Origin: Lachnospiraceae bacterium
GTDB lineage: Bacteria; Bacillota; Clostridia; Lachnospirales; Lachnospiraceae
Assembly (NCBI GenBank): GCA_910573755.1
Contig: CAJTBO010000020.1
Location: 22,466-86,465, forward strand
Length of the DNA stretch: 64,000 bases
Direction of reading: 5' to 3'
Position numbers and translations under genes: made by a program
The notes under the pieces: generated by a model
Told to the model about the DNA's origin: nothing
Databases searched by the model: none
Seen by the model: the letters and a program-made list of their open reading frames with translations, nothing else
Shown here: one piece after another, positions 17,751 to 26,884 of the stretch
Numbering within the stretch: position 1 is the first letter of the stretch
Layout: each line of letters starts with the position of its first letter

Positions 17751-17792
17751 GGAGTCATATGAGATCCGAATGAAAAAGAACAAGGAGATACC

Positions 17793-18002
17793 ATGAATAA
17801 CACATCTGAAAAAGATATCGATAATTTGCTGAACATACTGGATAGTTTCTGTGAGGCGGGAGAGGGCCGTATGAAGCTGGAGGTTTCGGAGGAACTTTCT
17901 TCCGGCGATACAAAACATGCCTACCATCACGGACGCTGTGATATCGGAAGCCCCTGGGCAAAAGGGACGGCTTTTGACGTACTGGAAGATGGCGGATGCT
18001 GA
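17793..18002 (+). CDS. Small conserved-looking hypothetical protein
   Basis: A 69-residue protein of unknown function. It starts at an ATG with a strong AAGGAG site seven bases upstream and a good promoter at 17722, which supports real expression. The N-terminal half is a helix (EKDIDNLLNILDSFCEAGEG). The C-terminal half contains HAYHHGRCDIGSPWAKGTA, with His and Cys that could bind a metal, and the protein ends GGC. No membrane segment or signal is seen. I recall similar short proteins in Lachnospiraceae but cannot name a family. Confidence 0.6.
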   Translation: MNNTSEKDIDNLLNILDSFCEAGEGRMKLEVSEELSSGDTKHAYHHGRCDIGSPWAKGTAFDVLEDGGC

Positions 18003-18029
18003 AACGACGGAATTTTAAGGATGTGCAGT

Positions 18030-18101
18030 GTGGAAAATAAGATGTTTCACTGCTGTTTATGCCTGAGCAAAACGAAAGGAATGAGTGATTACTATGAATA
18101 A
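18030..18101 (+). CDS. Short Cys-rich leader peptide, copy A
   Basis: A GTG-started 23-codon frame reading VENKMFHCCLCLSKTKGMSD then YYE. AAGGA ends eight bases before the GTG. The frame overlaps the ATG of the DUF3160-type lipoprotein gene (18094) by eight bases, so coupled translation is possible. A near-identical frame with its own ribosome site occurs at 55105-55167. The two copies share 17 of 20 residues with three silent differences. It may be a regulatory leader peptide or part of a dispersed repeat. Confidence 0.45.
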   Translation: MENKMFHCCLCLSKTKGMSDYYE

Positions 18102-20322
18102 AAGGATCTGGAAACGATTTGCGGCAATTCTTCTGACCGCATGCTTGTTAAGCGGCTGCGGCCTGCCGGAGTTAAAGGATATGTTCCGTATGGAAGAGGA
18201 TTCCGACAGGTTTCAGGCGGAGGATGACGATACGGGAGAGGAAAACGAGACAGTGGAAAATACATCGGAAGAGATTTCCGGTGAAGTTTTTGTTGCGGCA
18301 AAAAGCAGCAGGCCCGCACTGCTGAACAGGGATGCGGTAAAAGAGATTGATACGGCTTCTCCTGCTGTGTTGCCTTATGCGGTGGAGCCTGACCTGAGCA
18401 ATATCGACAATCTCTGGCAGGTATACTTGAACGACGAAATGGCAGAAAAGCTTGTGAAGAACGGTTTTGTGGTGTCAGGCAATGCCGGCGCGGAATTTTT
18501 TGAGCAGTATGAGTGGAACAGGTATTCTCTGGTTCCCAGTTTCGTGACAGTGGATTCCCTGATGCATACCTATCATCTGTATTTCAGTTATCTGATGAAA
18601 AATATAGAAAAAGACCATCTTTCGGATGCGCTGGCTGATCTGAGCGCAAAGATGGCGGAAAACAGCGCAGCCCAGTACGAACTGCTGCGCGGCACCGAAT
18701 GGGAGGATGCGGCAGCCCGGAACGTGGCGTTTTTCACAGTGGGCGCAAAGCTTCTTGATACGGACGTTCCTGACTGCGGTTATGCGGAGGATATGGTTTC
18801 ACGGGAACTGGATGCCATAAACAGCGCCTCCGGTATCGCGGATTGTGCCATAACCGGGAAAGAGGAAGACTATACCCAGTATATCCCGAGGGGATATTAT
18901 GAGGGAGACGAGCAGTTGGAGCACTATTTTAAGGCGATGATGTGGTACGGCAGGATCCATTTTGAGCAGAAAGAGGAGGAACTGGATCGAAGCGCCCTGC
19001 TGATCACGCTGGCGCTTACGGAGGATGCGGAAAGCTACGGGCTATGGGAAAAGATATATGCGGTCACTTCGTTTTTTGCGGGGGCAAGCGATGATGCCGG
19101 TGTCTGTGAATACGCGCCGCTTATGGAAGAAGCCTACGGCGGCAGTATTTCCGTAAAGGATCTGGCAAAAGATCAGGAAGCCTTTGACCGGTTTCGTGCC
19201 ATGACAGCATCCCTTGTTCCGCCGCAGATCAATTCCGTCCCGATTCAGGACGGCGAAAGCAATGTGATACCGGGATTCCGGTTTATGGGGCAGCGGTTTA
19301 CGATCGACGCGGCGGTTATGCAGCAGCTGATCTATCAGAATGTAAGTGAAAACGGCGCTGGAGAGCGGCGCATGCTGCCGGATGTACTGGATGTGCCCGC
19401 GGCACTCGGCTCCGGTACGGCTCTGCAGATTTTAAACGATCAGGGCGATACGGCATATGGCGGTTATTCGGAACACATGGAAAAGCTGAGAACGGGACTG
19501 GCAGCGGCAGATCAAACGTTGTGGACCGCAAGCCTCTATGCGAACTGGTTAAATACGCTCAGGCCGCTGCTCGATGAAAAAGGAGATGGATATCCCTTCT
19601 TTATGCAGAACGAAGAATGGGCGAAAAAGAATCTGGAATGCTTTGCGGGCAGCTTTACGGAATTAAAACATGATACCGTGCTTTATACAAAACAGATAAT
19701 GGCGGAAATGGGCGGCGGTATGGAGGAAGAGCCCGATGACAGGGGCTATGTGGAACCGGAACCCCTTGTTTACGGAAGATTTAAAAATCTGGCGTCGCTT
19801 ACGGCTGAAGGATTGAAGGGCTACGGCATGCTGGATTCCGCAGAGGAGGAGAACCTGATGAAATTGTCGGAGATGGCGGAAAAGCTCTTGACGATCGCCA
19901 ACAAAGAACTTCAGGAAGAAGCACTGTCCGATGAAGAATATGAATTTATCAGAAGTTACGGCGGAAATCTGGAGCATTTCTGGATCGAGGCCGTGAAAAA
20001 TGATACCGGCGTGGAGGCGGCGCAGGAACTTCCCGCCGCCGTGGTGGTAGATATCGCGACAGACCCGAACGGACAGGTGCTGGAGGCAGCGACAGGCAAT
20101 CCTTCCGCCATTTATGTGGCGGTGAAGGTTGATGGCAGGGTGAAGATTGCAAAAGGAAGCGTCTATACGTTTTATCAGTTCCCCTGGCCGATGGATGACA
20201 GGCTGACCGATTCTAAATGGCGTTACCTGATGGGATATCAGGCGGATGAGAACGGCAACTGGAATTATGACGGGGAACCGCCGGTAAAACAGCCGGAGTG
20301 GACGCAGAGTTACCGATACTGA
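18094..20322 (+). CDS. DUF3160-type lipoprotein
   Basis: A 742-residue predicted lipoprotein. The signal peptide (RFAAILLTACLLSGC) ends in a lipobox with Cys22, followed by an acidic linker. The long mature region resembles the DUF3160 family: NGFVVSGNAGAEFFEQYEWN, PSFVTVDSLMHTYHLYFSYLM, the central NVIPGFRFMGQRFTIDA, LDVPAALGSGTALQIL and WTASLYANWLNTLRPL. The biochemical role of the family is unknown. The ATG at 18094 gives a standard lipoprotein signal; an in-frame GTG at 18085 is nearer the AAAGGA site. Its start is overlapped by the short leader frame at 18030. Confidence 0.82.
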   Translation: MNKRIWKRFAAILLTACLLSGCGLPELKDMFRMEEDSDRFQAEDDDTGEENETVENTSEEISGEVFVAAKSSRPALLNRDAVKEIDTASPAVLPYAVEPDLSNIDNLWQVYLNDEMAEKLVKNGFVVSGNAGAEFFEQYEWNRYSLVPSFVTVDSLMHTYHLYFSYLMKNIEKDHLSDALADLSAKMAENSAAQYELLRGTEWEDAAARNVAFFTVGAKLLDTDVPDCGYAEDMVSRELDAINSASGIADCAITGKEEDYTQYIPRGYYEGDEQLEHYFKAMMWYGRIHFEQKEEELDRSALLITLALTEDAESYGLWEKIYAVTSFFAGASDDAGVCEYAPLMEEAYGGSISVKDLAKDQEAFDRFRAMTASLVPPQINSVPIQDGESNVIPGFRFMGQRFTIDAAVMQQLIYQNVSENGAGERRMLPDVLDVPAALGSGTALQILNDQGDTAYGGYSEHMEKLRTGLAAADQTLWTASLYANWLNTLRPLLDEKGDGYPFFMQNEEWAKKNLECFAGSFTELKHDTVLYTKQIMAEMGGGMEEEPDDRGYVEPEPLVYGRFKNLASLTAEGLKGYGMLDSAEEENLMKLSEMAEKLLTIANKELQEEALSDEEYEFIRSYGGNLEHFWIEAVKNDTGVEAAQELPAAVVVDIATDPNGQVLEAATGNPSAIYVAVKVDGRVKIAKGSVYTFYQFPWPMDDRLTDSKWRYLMGYQADENGNWNYDGEPPVKQPEWTQSYRY

Positions 20323-20422
20323 TCTGCCTCTTTAAGGACGGCGGCAGGAATAAAAAGTGAATCGTCCGGGAGCCGTGGCTGCTTACGGGCTGTTTCCTTT
20401 CAAGCGGCGAAGGGAGCAATAA

Positions 20423-21904
20423 ATGAAGCGCAGGATGCTGCGGCAGGAAAATATGAGATCATGTTTTAAAAGGGCGGTCATCATCATAACGGCGCTTGCG
20501 GCAGGCGGCACCGTTTTATACGGCTTGTGGGCAAGGGGTACGTTTCTGCCGGGATGGATCATCTGGGAGGAAAATAATATAACGGATACATCCGGGGATT
20601 ATACAATCTCTTTAGCGGAGGAAACGGTATATGTCAGGTATCAGGAGACGGAAGTCTGGCAGTCACCAAAAGGGGTGAAGGTTCAGCAGGTATTATCCTG
20701 TGATATCGACCGCGACGGCGGGGAGGAGCTGATCCTGCTCTGCTGGAAAAGAGGGCGTTTCGGTAAATATAAGCCGTTCTGGATAGAAAAAGATGAAAAA
20801 AGCTGGTCCCAGCATATTTTTGTGTACGATTATGCGGAAGATGCGATTCTGCCGCAGTGGATGTCCTCCTATATCGGGCAGGATGTGGCAGAGATGTCAT
20901 CCGGCGGCGGAAAGGATTCCATGCAGTGGCTTCTGCTGACAGATCCCAAAGGGGAAACAAGCTGCTGGCGATGGGACTCCTGGGGGTTCACAAAGGATGA
21001 GGCGGAAGTTTCTTTTGTGGTATTCGGCGATAACCTGATCCATGAACCGATCTACAGATACGGTTTGAATCAGGGCGGAAATTTCGACTTTCTGTTTGAA
21101 CAGGTGAAGGCTGTCATCGATAAAAGTGACGTTAGTGTCATTAATCAGGAGACGCCCCTTGTCACGGAGTATTCGGAATACGGTGATTATCCAAGATTCG
21201 GAACACCCGTTCAGGTGGGGCAGGCCATTGTGGACGCGGGATTTGATGTGGTTACCTGTGCGACCAATCATGCACTTGACAGAGGGGCAAAGGGGATTCA
21301 TACTACAAAGGAATATTTTACAAAACAGGACGTCTGCTGTCTCGGCATCCAGACCGGGGATGAACCGGAAAGAAAGCCTTACGAGATTATCAAAAGAAAT
21401 AATATCAGGTTTGCACTGTTTAATTATACCTACGGCACAAACGGGATATCCCTGCCGGAAGGAAATCCTTTTACGGTACATCTGCTGGAAAACGAGGAGC
21501 AGATCAGGGCGGATATACAAAAGGCCCGCAGGGAAGCGGATATGGTCATTGTTTTTGTCCACTGGGGCACTGAAAACTCCGCGGAGACGGATGCTTTTCA
21601 GGAAAGATGGACGGATGTTTTTCTGGACAGTAAAGCGGACGTGATCGTCGGAACCCATCCCCATGTATTGCAGGATTATGAGATGCTTGAGGGGGAGGAG
21701 GGGCACAGGATGCTTGTGTTTTACTCCATCGGAAATTTTGTCAGCGCGCAGCCGGAAAAGTCCAGCGTAAAAGGCGGGATGGCGGAATTTGTCATAGCGC
21801 CTGCGCCGGGAGGATATGAGATTGTCGAATACAGCCTTACGCCTCTGACAATCAGATGGGAGAGCGGCGGGAAGTATACACCGGTCTTTTCCGGGGAGAA
21901 ATGA
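20423..21904 (+). CDS. CapA family (PGA_cap) metallophosphatase-fold protein
   Basis: A 493-residue protein with an N-terminal membrane anchor (RAVIIITALAAGGTVLYGLW). Residues about 40-190 form an extra domain. Within it CDIDRDGGEELILLCWKRG resembles the calcium-type D-x-D-x-D-G repeat of FG-GAP/VCBS strands. The C-terminal part is the CapA/PGA_cap fold: VFGDNLIHEPIY, VINQETPLV, TCATNHALDRGAKGI, VFVHWGTE, VGTHPHVLQ and FYSIGNFV. Relatives act in poly-gamma-glutamate capsule synthesis or as surface phosphatases. No capB/capC genes are nearby, so a capsule role is not supported here. GGGAGCA precedes the ATG. Confidence 0.85.
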   Translation: MKRRMLRQENMRSCFKRAVIIITALAAGGTVLYGLWARGTFLPGWIIWEENNITDTSGDYTISLAEETVYVRYQETEVWQSPKGVKVQQVLSCDIDRDGGEELILLCWKRGRFGKYKPFWIEKDEKSWSQHIFVYDYAEDAILPQWMSSYIGQDVAEMSSGGGKDSMQWLLLTDPKGETSCWRWDSWGFTKDEAEVSFVVFGDNLIHEPIYRYGLNQGGNFDFLFEQVKAVIDKSDVSVINQETPLVTEYSEYGDYPRFGTPVQVGQAIVDAGFDVVTCATNHALDRGAKGIHTTKEYFTKQDVCCLGIQTGDEPERKPYEIIKRNNIRFALFNYTYGTNGISLPEGNPFTVHLLENEEQIRADIQKARREADMVIVFVHWGTENSAETDAFQERWTDVFLDSKADVIVGTHPHVLQDYEMLEGEEGHRMLVFYSIGNFVSAQPEKSSVKGGMAEFVIAPAPGGYEIVEYSLTPLTIRWESGGKYTPVFSGEK

Positions 21905-22011
21905 TGACCGACAAAAGATTGTGTGCATGCGATGGATGATGCACGGGATAATGGCACATGGCGCGGGAAGCAGTAAAATAAAATGAGCCAGGCAGAAGGG
22001 AATATATAAAT

Positions 22012-22881
22012 ATGGAAAACAAAAGAGCATTTTTAAAAGATAAGCAGAGAATCGTTATCAAGATCGGTTCCTCTTCCTTACAGCATCCCGAGACCGGCGA
22101 TCTGGATTATACGAAACTGGATGTACTGGTGCGGGAACTGTGCAATCTGCGGAATATGGGAAAGGATGTGGTGCTGGTGACTTCCGGTGCGATCTCTGTC
22201 GGGAAAAAGGCAGTGCATATCACGGAGATAGACGGCGAGGACGAGGATCACAACATTGCGGTGAAGCAGGCGTGCGCCGCGGTAGGGCAGGCGAGGCTGA
22301 TGATGATCTATCAGAAGATCTTTGCGGAATACAATCAGATGACGGCGCAGATACTGATGACTAAAAATACGATCATAGATAATCTGAACCGCTATAATGC
22401 CCGGAATACGTTTCGGGAACTTCTGCATATGGGGGTCGTGCCGATCGTAAATGAAAATGATACGGTGGCGACCTATGAAATTGAGATTGGCGATAACGAT
22501 ACGCTCTCTGCCATTGTGGCTGCGCTGATCGATGCGGATCTTCTGATATTGCTCTCCGATATCGACGGGCTCTACACCGATGATCCCCGCACCAATCCCG
22601 ATGCGGAATTTGTGGAGGAGGTGGACTCCCTGGATCAGGAAACCATGCAGATGGGCAAGGCATCCACCGGAAGCAGCAGCGGAACAGGCGGCATGAATAC
22701 GAAACTGCTGGCGGCAAAGATCGCAACCAAGTCGGGGATTGATATGCTGATCGCCAACAGTAAAGACATTAAAGTGATCCACAGGCTGCTGGCAGGCACG
22801 CAGATCGGGACGCTGTTCCGCAGCGCCGGATATGACGGAAAATTTGATCTGCCGCTGTTTGTGGAGCGGATGCACAGATAG
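22012..22881 (+). CDS. proB: Glutamate 5-kinase
   Basis: Phosphorylates L-glutamate with ATP, the first step of proline synthesis. The 289-residue length fits the short form that has only the amino acid kinase domain and lacks the C-terminal PUA domain. Motifs: IVIKIGSSSLQ (phosphate site), VLVTSGAISVGKKAV, VPIVNENDTVAT, LLSDIDGLYTDDPR and GTGGMNTKLLAAKIATKSG. It starts a run with the cyclo-ligase gene 11 bases downstream and with proA after that. The length suggests that feedback control by proline may differ from E. coli ProB. Confidence 0.96.
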   Translation: MENKRAFLKDKQRIVIKIGSSSLQHPETGDLDYTKLDVLVRELCNLRNMGKDVVLVTSGAISVGKKAVHITEIDGEDEDHNIAVKQACAAVGQARLMMIYQKIFAEYNQMTAQILMTKNTIIDNLNRYNARNTFRELLHMGVVPIVNENDTVATYEIEIGDNDTLSAIVAALIDADLLILLSDIDGLYTDDPRTNPDAEFVEEVDSLDQETMQMGKASTGSSSGTGGMNTKLLAAKIATKSGIDMLIANSKDIKVIHRLLAGTQIGTLFRSAGYDGKFDLPLFVERMHR

Positions 22882-22892
22882 GGGAACCGGCA

Positions 22893-23681
22893 GTGGAGAA
22901 AGAAAATACGGAAAAACCAAACAGAAAAAAAGCGGCATTGAGAAAACATATCCTGCAGGATCGAAATGCCATTTTACCGGTGCAGAGACAGCAGTGGGAC
23001 CGGCAGATATTCCGGCGCCTTGTTGCATATGACAGGGCGCATCCCTGCAGCGCCTATTTATGCTATGTAAGTTATAAAAGCGAGGTTTCCACGAAAGAAT
23101 TTATACGCCGGTGTTTAGAGGAGGAAAAGCCCGTTTTTGTGCCGAAGGTTTTGACGGACAGGCATCCTCTGCCGGATGGAAAAGATGAACCTGATAACAG
23201 GATGGATAGCGCGCCGCCGGAAATGGAATTTTATCAGATTACTGCATGGGAAGAGTTAAAAAAAGGGTATCAGGGGATCTTGGAACCGGAAGTTCTGCCG
23301 GAAAGATCTTTTTTTGAACAGTTCAGAAAACCGGCGCTGTCAAAGCAGATGAAAGCAGTTAACAGGACGGAAGAGAGAGAGGGCACTGTTGCGAAAAACG
23401 AAAAAAATATACTCTGTTTTCGTATGCTGCTGCCCGGAGCGGTATTCGATAAAACAGGAAACCGTATCGGCTACGGCGGCGGATTTTATGACAGATGGCT
23501 TGCCCGATGGAACGGATTTCAATGCGGCAGTGCGGAACCTGCTGTGATACTGGAAAAGATTGCTCTGGCATATCAGATGCAGATTGTGGATAGAATTCCG
23601 GCAGAATTTTTTGACCAAAAAGCAGATTGTATTATTACAGAAGAAAGTGTAATGAATAATATCAGGGAGGAACAGACATGA
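22893..23681 (+). CDS. 5-formyltetrahydrofolate cyclo-ligase
   Basis: Converts 5-formyl-THF to 5,10-methenyl-THF with ATP, recycling a storage folate. KAALRKHILQDRNAILP at the start and GNRIGYGGGFYDRWLA near the end are the family motifs. MEFYQITAWEELKKGYQGILEPE is the central substrate block. About 30 extra hydrophilic residues (SKQMKAVNRTEEREGTVAKN) lie between that block and FRMLLPGAVFD, making the 262 residues longer than the usual 180-200. Start is GTG, 11 bases after proB. Its place between proB and proA looks like a local insertion in the proline operon. Confidence 0.9.
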   Translation: MEKENTEKPNRKKAALRKHILQDRNAILPVQRQQWDRQIFRRLVAYDRAHPCSAYLCYVSYKSEVSTKEFIRRCLEEEKPVFVPKVLTDRHPLPDGKDEPDNRMDSAPPEMEFYQITAWEELKKGYQGILEPEVLPERSFFEQFRKPALSKQMKAVNRTEEREGTVAKNEKNILCFRMLLPGAVFDKTGNRIGYGGGFYDRWLARWNGFQCGSAEPAVILEKIALAYQMQIVDRIPAEFFDQKADCIITEESVMNNIREEQT

Positions 23682-23920
23682 TGCAGGAAACCTTTGACGA
23701 TAAAACGGTGCCCTTATTGACGCCGGAAGCTGTCTACAGGAAATAAGAAAAAATATGCGACCTATGTGTGGTCACTTTTTCCTGGAAGGTGATCGAATGG
23801 GCTCTGGAGCATTTAACTGCGAGCCGGTGGCAGAAATCGGGTGTTGTAACGGAAGTGAGCGTGAGTGGGACATGCAGATAAAATGTTTCTTGCTGGCGCT
23901 GGAACTTGCGCTGACATAAA
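23678..23920 (+). pseudogene. Decayed nucleoside phosphorylase-like gene
   Basis: An ATG with GGGAGG upstream starts a 22-residue frame (MMQETFDDKTVPLLTPEAVY...) that ends at a TAA (23744). The same frame then reads CDLCVVTFSWKVIEWALEHL. Shifted frames continue with VAEIGCCNGS and later [10 protein letters not shown]. In order these resemble the N-terminal part of nucleoside phosphorylase/nucleosidase proteins. One in-frame stop and at least two frameshifts are needed, and the rest of the gene is missing. It lies between the cyclo-ligase gene and proA. The family assignment is by pattern only. Confidence 0.5.
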
Positions 23921-23971
23921 GCTGCCGGCAGGAGGAACGGAAAGAGGAAAAAGAAAAGGGAGAAAAAAGCA

Positions 23972-25216
23972 ATGAATCTGGAATTACTTTGTAAAAATGC
24001 CGCCGCTGTAAAATATGAAATGCAGACATTATCCGCCGGACAAAAAAATCAGGTTTTGCTGCAAAGTGCAGAGACGCTGATCGCAGAGCAGGAAAAAATA
24101 TTGAGCGCCAATAAAAAGGATATGCAGAACGCCGTTGAAAAAGGCATGCCTTTAGGGCTGCAGGACCGGCTCCGGCTAAACGGCGCCCGGATCGAAGGGA
24201 TGGCGGAGGGATTAAGGCAGATTGCCGGCCTGCCTGATCCTGTGGGAGAAGTGATGGAGCAGTTTGACCGTCCGAACGGGCTGCACATCGAAAAATGCCG
24301 TGTGCCCATCGGGGTGATCGGCATTATCTACGAGGCGAGGCCGAACGTAACGGCAGACGCCTTCGGGCTTTGCTTTAAAACCGGTAACGTGGCGATCTTA
24401 AAGGGCGGAAGCGATGCTTTTTATTCCAATCAGATGATCGTGGAGGTATTGCGGGGGGTACTGGAAAAGAACGGTATCTCTGCGGACGCCCTGACCATGA
24501 TTGAAGATACAAGCCGTGAGACTGCCGCCGCCTTTATGAAGATGCACCGGTATGTCAATCTGCTGATCCCGAGGGGCGGTGCAGGCCTGATCCGCAGTGT
24601 GGTGGAAAACAGTACGATCCCCGTGATCGAGACAGGAACCGGAAACTGTCATATCTATGTGGATGAGGAGGCGGATCTTGATATGGCGGTTTCGGTAATC
24701 GTCAACGCCAAAACCCAGCGGATCGGGGTCTGCAACGCCTGCGAATCTCTGGTGATCCACGAAAAGATAAAGGATGCACTGCTGCCGAGACTGGCGGAAA
24801 AGCTGCGGGAGAGCCGGGTGGAGATCAGGGGCGACGAACAGGTCTGCGCCGTTTTGCCGGAGAGCATTCCCGCCACGGAGGAGGATTACGGAACAGAATA
24901 TCTGGATTATATCCTGTCGATGAAAACGGTGAGCGGTATAGAAGAGGCGATCGCCCATATCAACCGCTATAATACGGGGCATTCCGAGGCGATCATCACG
25001 AAAAATGACGCCCGTGCAAAGCAGTTTTTGCGGGAGGTGGATGCCGCCTGCGTCTATGTGAATGCTTCCACAAGGTTTACGGACGGTTTTGAATTCGGTT
25101 TCGGAGCGGAGATCGGCATCAGCACCCAGATGCTTCACGCGAGGGGACCGATGGGGCTGAAGGAACTGACAAGCTACAAATATCAGATCTACGGAAACGG
25201 GCAGATACGCGGCTGA
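23972..25216 (+). CDS. proA: Gamma-glutamyl phosphate reductase
   Basis: NADPH-dependent reduction of glutamyl-5-phosphate to the semialdehyde, the second step of proline synthesis. The 414-residue protein is full length. Motifs: [31 protein letters not shown] and [16 protein letters not shown]. The catalytic Cys is in [13 protein letters not shown], and the terminal [20 protein letters not shown] block is intact. A GGGAGAAAA site precedes the ATG. It follows proB and the cyclo-ligase but is separated from them by the decayed phosphorylase fragment. Confidence 0.97.
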   Translation: MNLELLCKNAAAVKYEMQTLSAGQKNQVLLQSAETLIAEQEKILSANKKDMQNAVEKGMPLGLQDRLRLNGARIEGMAEGLRQIAGLPDPVGEVMEQFDRPNGLHIEKCRVPIGVIGIIYEARPNVTADAFGLCFKTGNVAILKGGSDAFYSNQMIVEVLRGVLEKNGISADALTMIEDTSRETAAAFMKMHRYVNLLIPRGGAGLIRSVVENSTIPVIETGTGNCHIYVDEEADLDMAVSVIVNAKTQRIGVCNACESLVIHEKIKDALLPRLAEKLRESRVEIRGDEQVCAVLPESIPATEEDYGTEYLDYILSMKTVSGIEEAIAHINRYNTGHSEAIITKNDARAKQFLREVDAACVYVNASTRFTDGFEFGFGAEIGISTQMLHARGPMGLKELTSYKYQIYGNGQIRG

Positions 25217-25354
25217 CAGTGGTGCAAAGGAGAGAGAAGAACAGAAAAAACTTTGTGAAAAGTGCCGTTGAAAATTTTGAAGAACAAATTTTGAGGTATC
25301 TGTAGAAGGTTTCATATTGGAAGGAAGGGTACTGCAGCTTGAGAGGAAAATAAA

Positions 25355-26128
25355 ATGTCTGGAAATAAAAAATATCCTCTGGAGGATATGGAGGAGAACC
25401 GGCGCTATTTTGATGAGATCGCGGATCTGCTTTTGTCCCGGGAGAAGGAGAAAAACGGCTTCGGCACATTGGCGGAAAAGACGATCCATGAGGTGATCAA
25501 GGATTTTTACTGTTATGACCACGACTTTCAGGAGCAGAAAAGAGGGCGTTACATAGCGGATATCGCGGTGGGAGACGATATCTGGGAGATTCAGACCGGG
25601 GCGTTCCATAAACTGCGCGGAAAACTGGACGCTTTTTTGAAAAAATATCATGTCACCGTGATCTATCCTGTTCCGGTGGAAAAAAAAGTATACTGGCTGG
25701 ATCAGGAGACCGGCGCCATCACCGGCGGCAGGCGTTCCCCGCGCAAAGGAAACGCCTACGATGTGTTTTGGGAACTGTATAAGATCCGTCCTTATCTCGC
25801 GGATCCCAATCTGTCCATTCATGTTTTTCTGATGGATATGGAAGAATATAAACTGTTAAACGGCTGGAGCAGGGATAAAAAAAGGGGCGCTTCCCGCTAT
25901 GACCGTCTGCCGGGGAAGCTGAGGGATATTGTCCGGCTTGAAACGAAAAAAGACTACAGCTATTTTCTGCCGGACAGCCTGCCGGAAGAATTCACGTCGC
26001 TGGATCTGGCTAAATGTGCCCGTATTCCGAGAGATACGGCGCAGACCTGTCTTTTGATCCTGCGGGATCTGGAGATCGTGGAACTGACCGGAAAACAGGG
26101 ACGGGCGAATTTACATCGGATTCTGTAA
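25355..26128 (+). CDS. Hypothetical protein with nuclease-like and winged-helix-like parts
   Basis: A 257-residue soluble protein of unknown function. The N-terminal part has the order Glu in EKTIHEVIKDFY, Asp in RGRYIADIAVGD, and E-x-Q in DIWEIQTGAF. This resembles the acid, D, E-x-K/Q layout of PD-(D/E)XK nucleases (inference). The middle is basic (ITGGRRSPRKGNAYDVFWEL). The last 55 residues (FTSLDLAKCARIPRDTAQTCLLILRDLEIV) look like a winged helix. That combination would suit a DNA-acting protein. It stands alone, 138 bases after proA. Confidence 0.65.
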   Translation: MSGNKKYPLEDMEENRRYFDEIADLLLSREKEKNGFGTLAEKTIHEVIKDFYCYDHDFQEQKRGRYIADIAVGDDIWEIQTGAFHKLRGKLDAFLKKYHVTVIYPVPVEKKVYWLDQETGAITGGRRSPRKGNAYDVFWELYKIRPYLADPNLSIHVFLMDMEEYKLLNGWSRDKKRGASRYDRLPGKLRDIVRLETKKDYSYFLPDSLPEEFTSLDLAKCARIPRDTAQTCLLILRDLEIVELTGKQGRANLHRIL

Positions 26129-26225
26129 TGCTTTTTTGTAGTTGTTCCGTTATGGAATCATATGTTGGAGAAAAGGCGTTAAAATACATTAAAATTCCGG
26201 TGTACAGAAGGAAAGAGGAAGCAGC

Positions 26226-26807
26226 ATGCATTACATAGAAGAACTGAAACAGTATCATCCCGGGAACGAACAGGAGGCAGCCGATAAGGAAACGATTCTG
26301 GCATACATCGAAACATTCCCGGATACCATCCTCACAAGGGAAAACCGCTTTGCCCATATGACGGGTTCCTCCATGATCTTCAACAGGGAGCGGGACAAAG
26401 TATTGATGGTCTATCACAATATCTACCGTTCCTGGTCCTGGACCGGCGGGCATGCGGACGGCGAGGAGGATATGTTATTTGTCGCCAGAAAGGAAGCGAA
26501 AGAAGAAACGGGAGTTAAGACGCTGAAAGTATTGGGCAAAAATGCGGATGATGGTTTTCTTTCGGCGGTGGATGTACTGCCGGTCTGGGGACATGTGAAA
26601 AGAGGGCAGTATATCACTTCACATCTGCACCTGAATTTCAGCTATTTATTTGAGGCTGAGGAAAAGGACATACTGCGTATCAAAGAAGATGAAAATTCTC
26701 AGGTGGCATGGCTGCCGGTTTCGGAGTTAAAGACAAAGGTGACGGAACCGGATATGATTCCGGTTTATGAAAAACTGATCCGGCTGGGGCGGGAAATTAT
26801 CGGATAG
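26226..26807 (+). CDS. NUDIX hydrolase
   Basis: A 193-residue hydrolase expected to cleave a nucleoside diphosphate linked to another group. The Nudix box starts at GHADGEEDMLFVARKEAKEETG (about residues 73-95). It follows G-x5-E-x7-R-E-x2-E-E-x-G, except that the Arg before E is Lys. SWSWTGGHADG precedes it. An N-terminal helical extension of about 50 residues is typical of Clostridial members. AAAGAGGAAG lies before the ATG. The substrate is not predictable. Confidence 0.9.
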   Translation: MHYIEELKQYHPGNEQEAADKETILAYIETFPDTILTRENRFAHMTGSSMIFNRERDKVLMVYHNIYRSWSWTGGHADGEEDMLFVARKEAKEETGVKTLKVLGKNADDGFLSAVDVLPVWGHVKRGQYITSHLHLNFSYLFEAEEKDILRIKEDENSQVAWLPVSELKTKVTEPDMIPVYEKLIRLGREIIG

Positions 26808-26884
26808 ATGGAAGGCATCTTTTGTGAACCATTGTTTTTTTCTCTCAGCACTTTAAGGGCGGAAAAGTAAACGGATGACTTTTC

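Noticed and set aside
20897..22030. 377-codon open frame on the - strand opposite the CapA-type gene
   Set aside because: Shadow of a well-supported + strand gene.
24398..25822. 474-codon open frame on the - strand opposite proA and the next gene
   Set aside because: It spans two + strand genes and their intergenic gap. The + strand proA product is certain and no start signal is seen.
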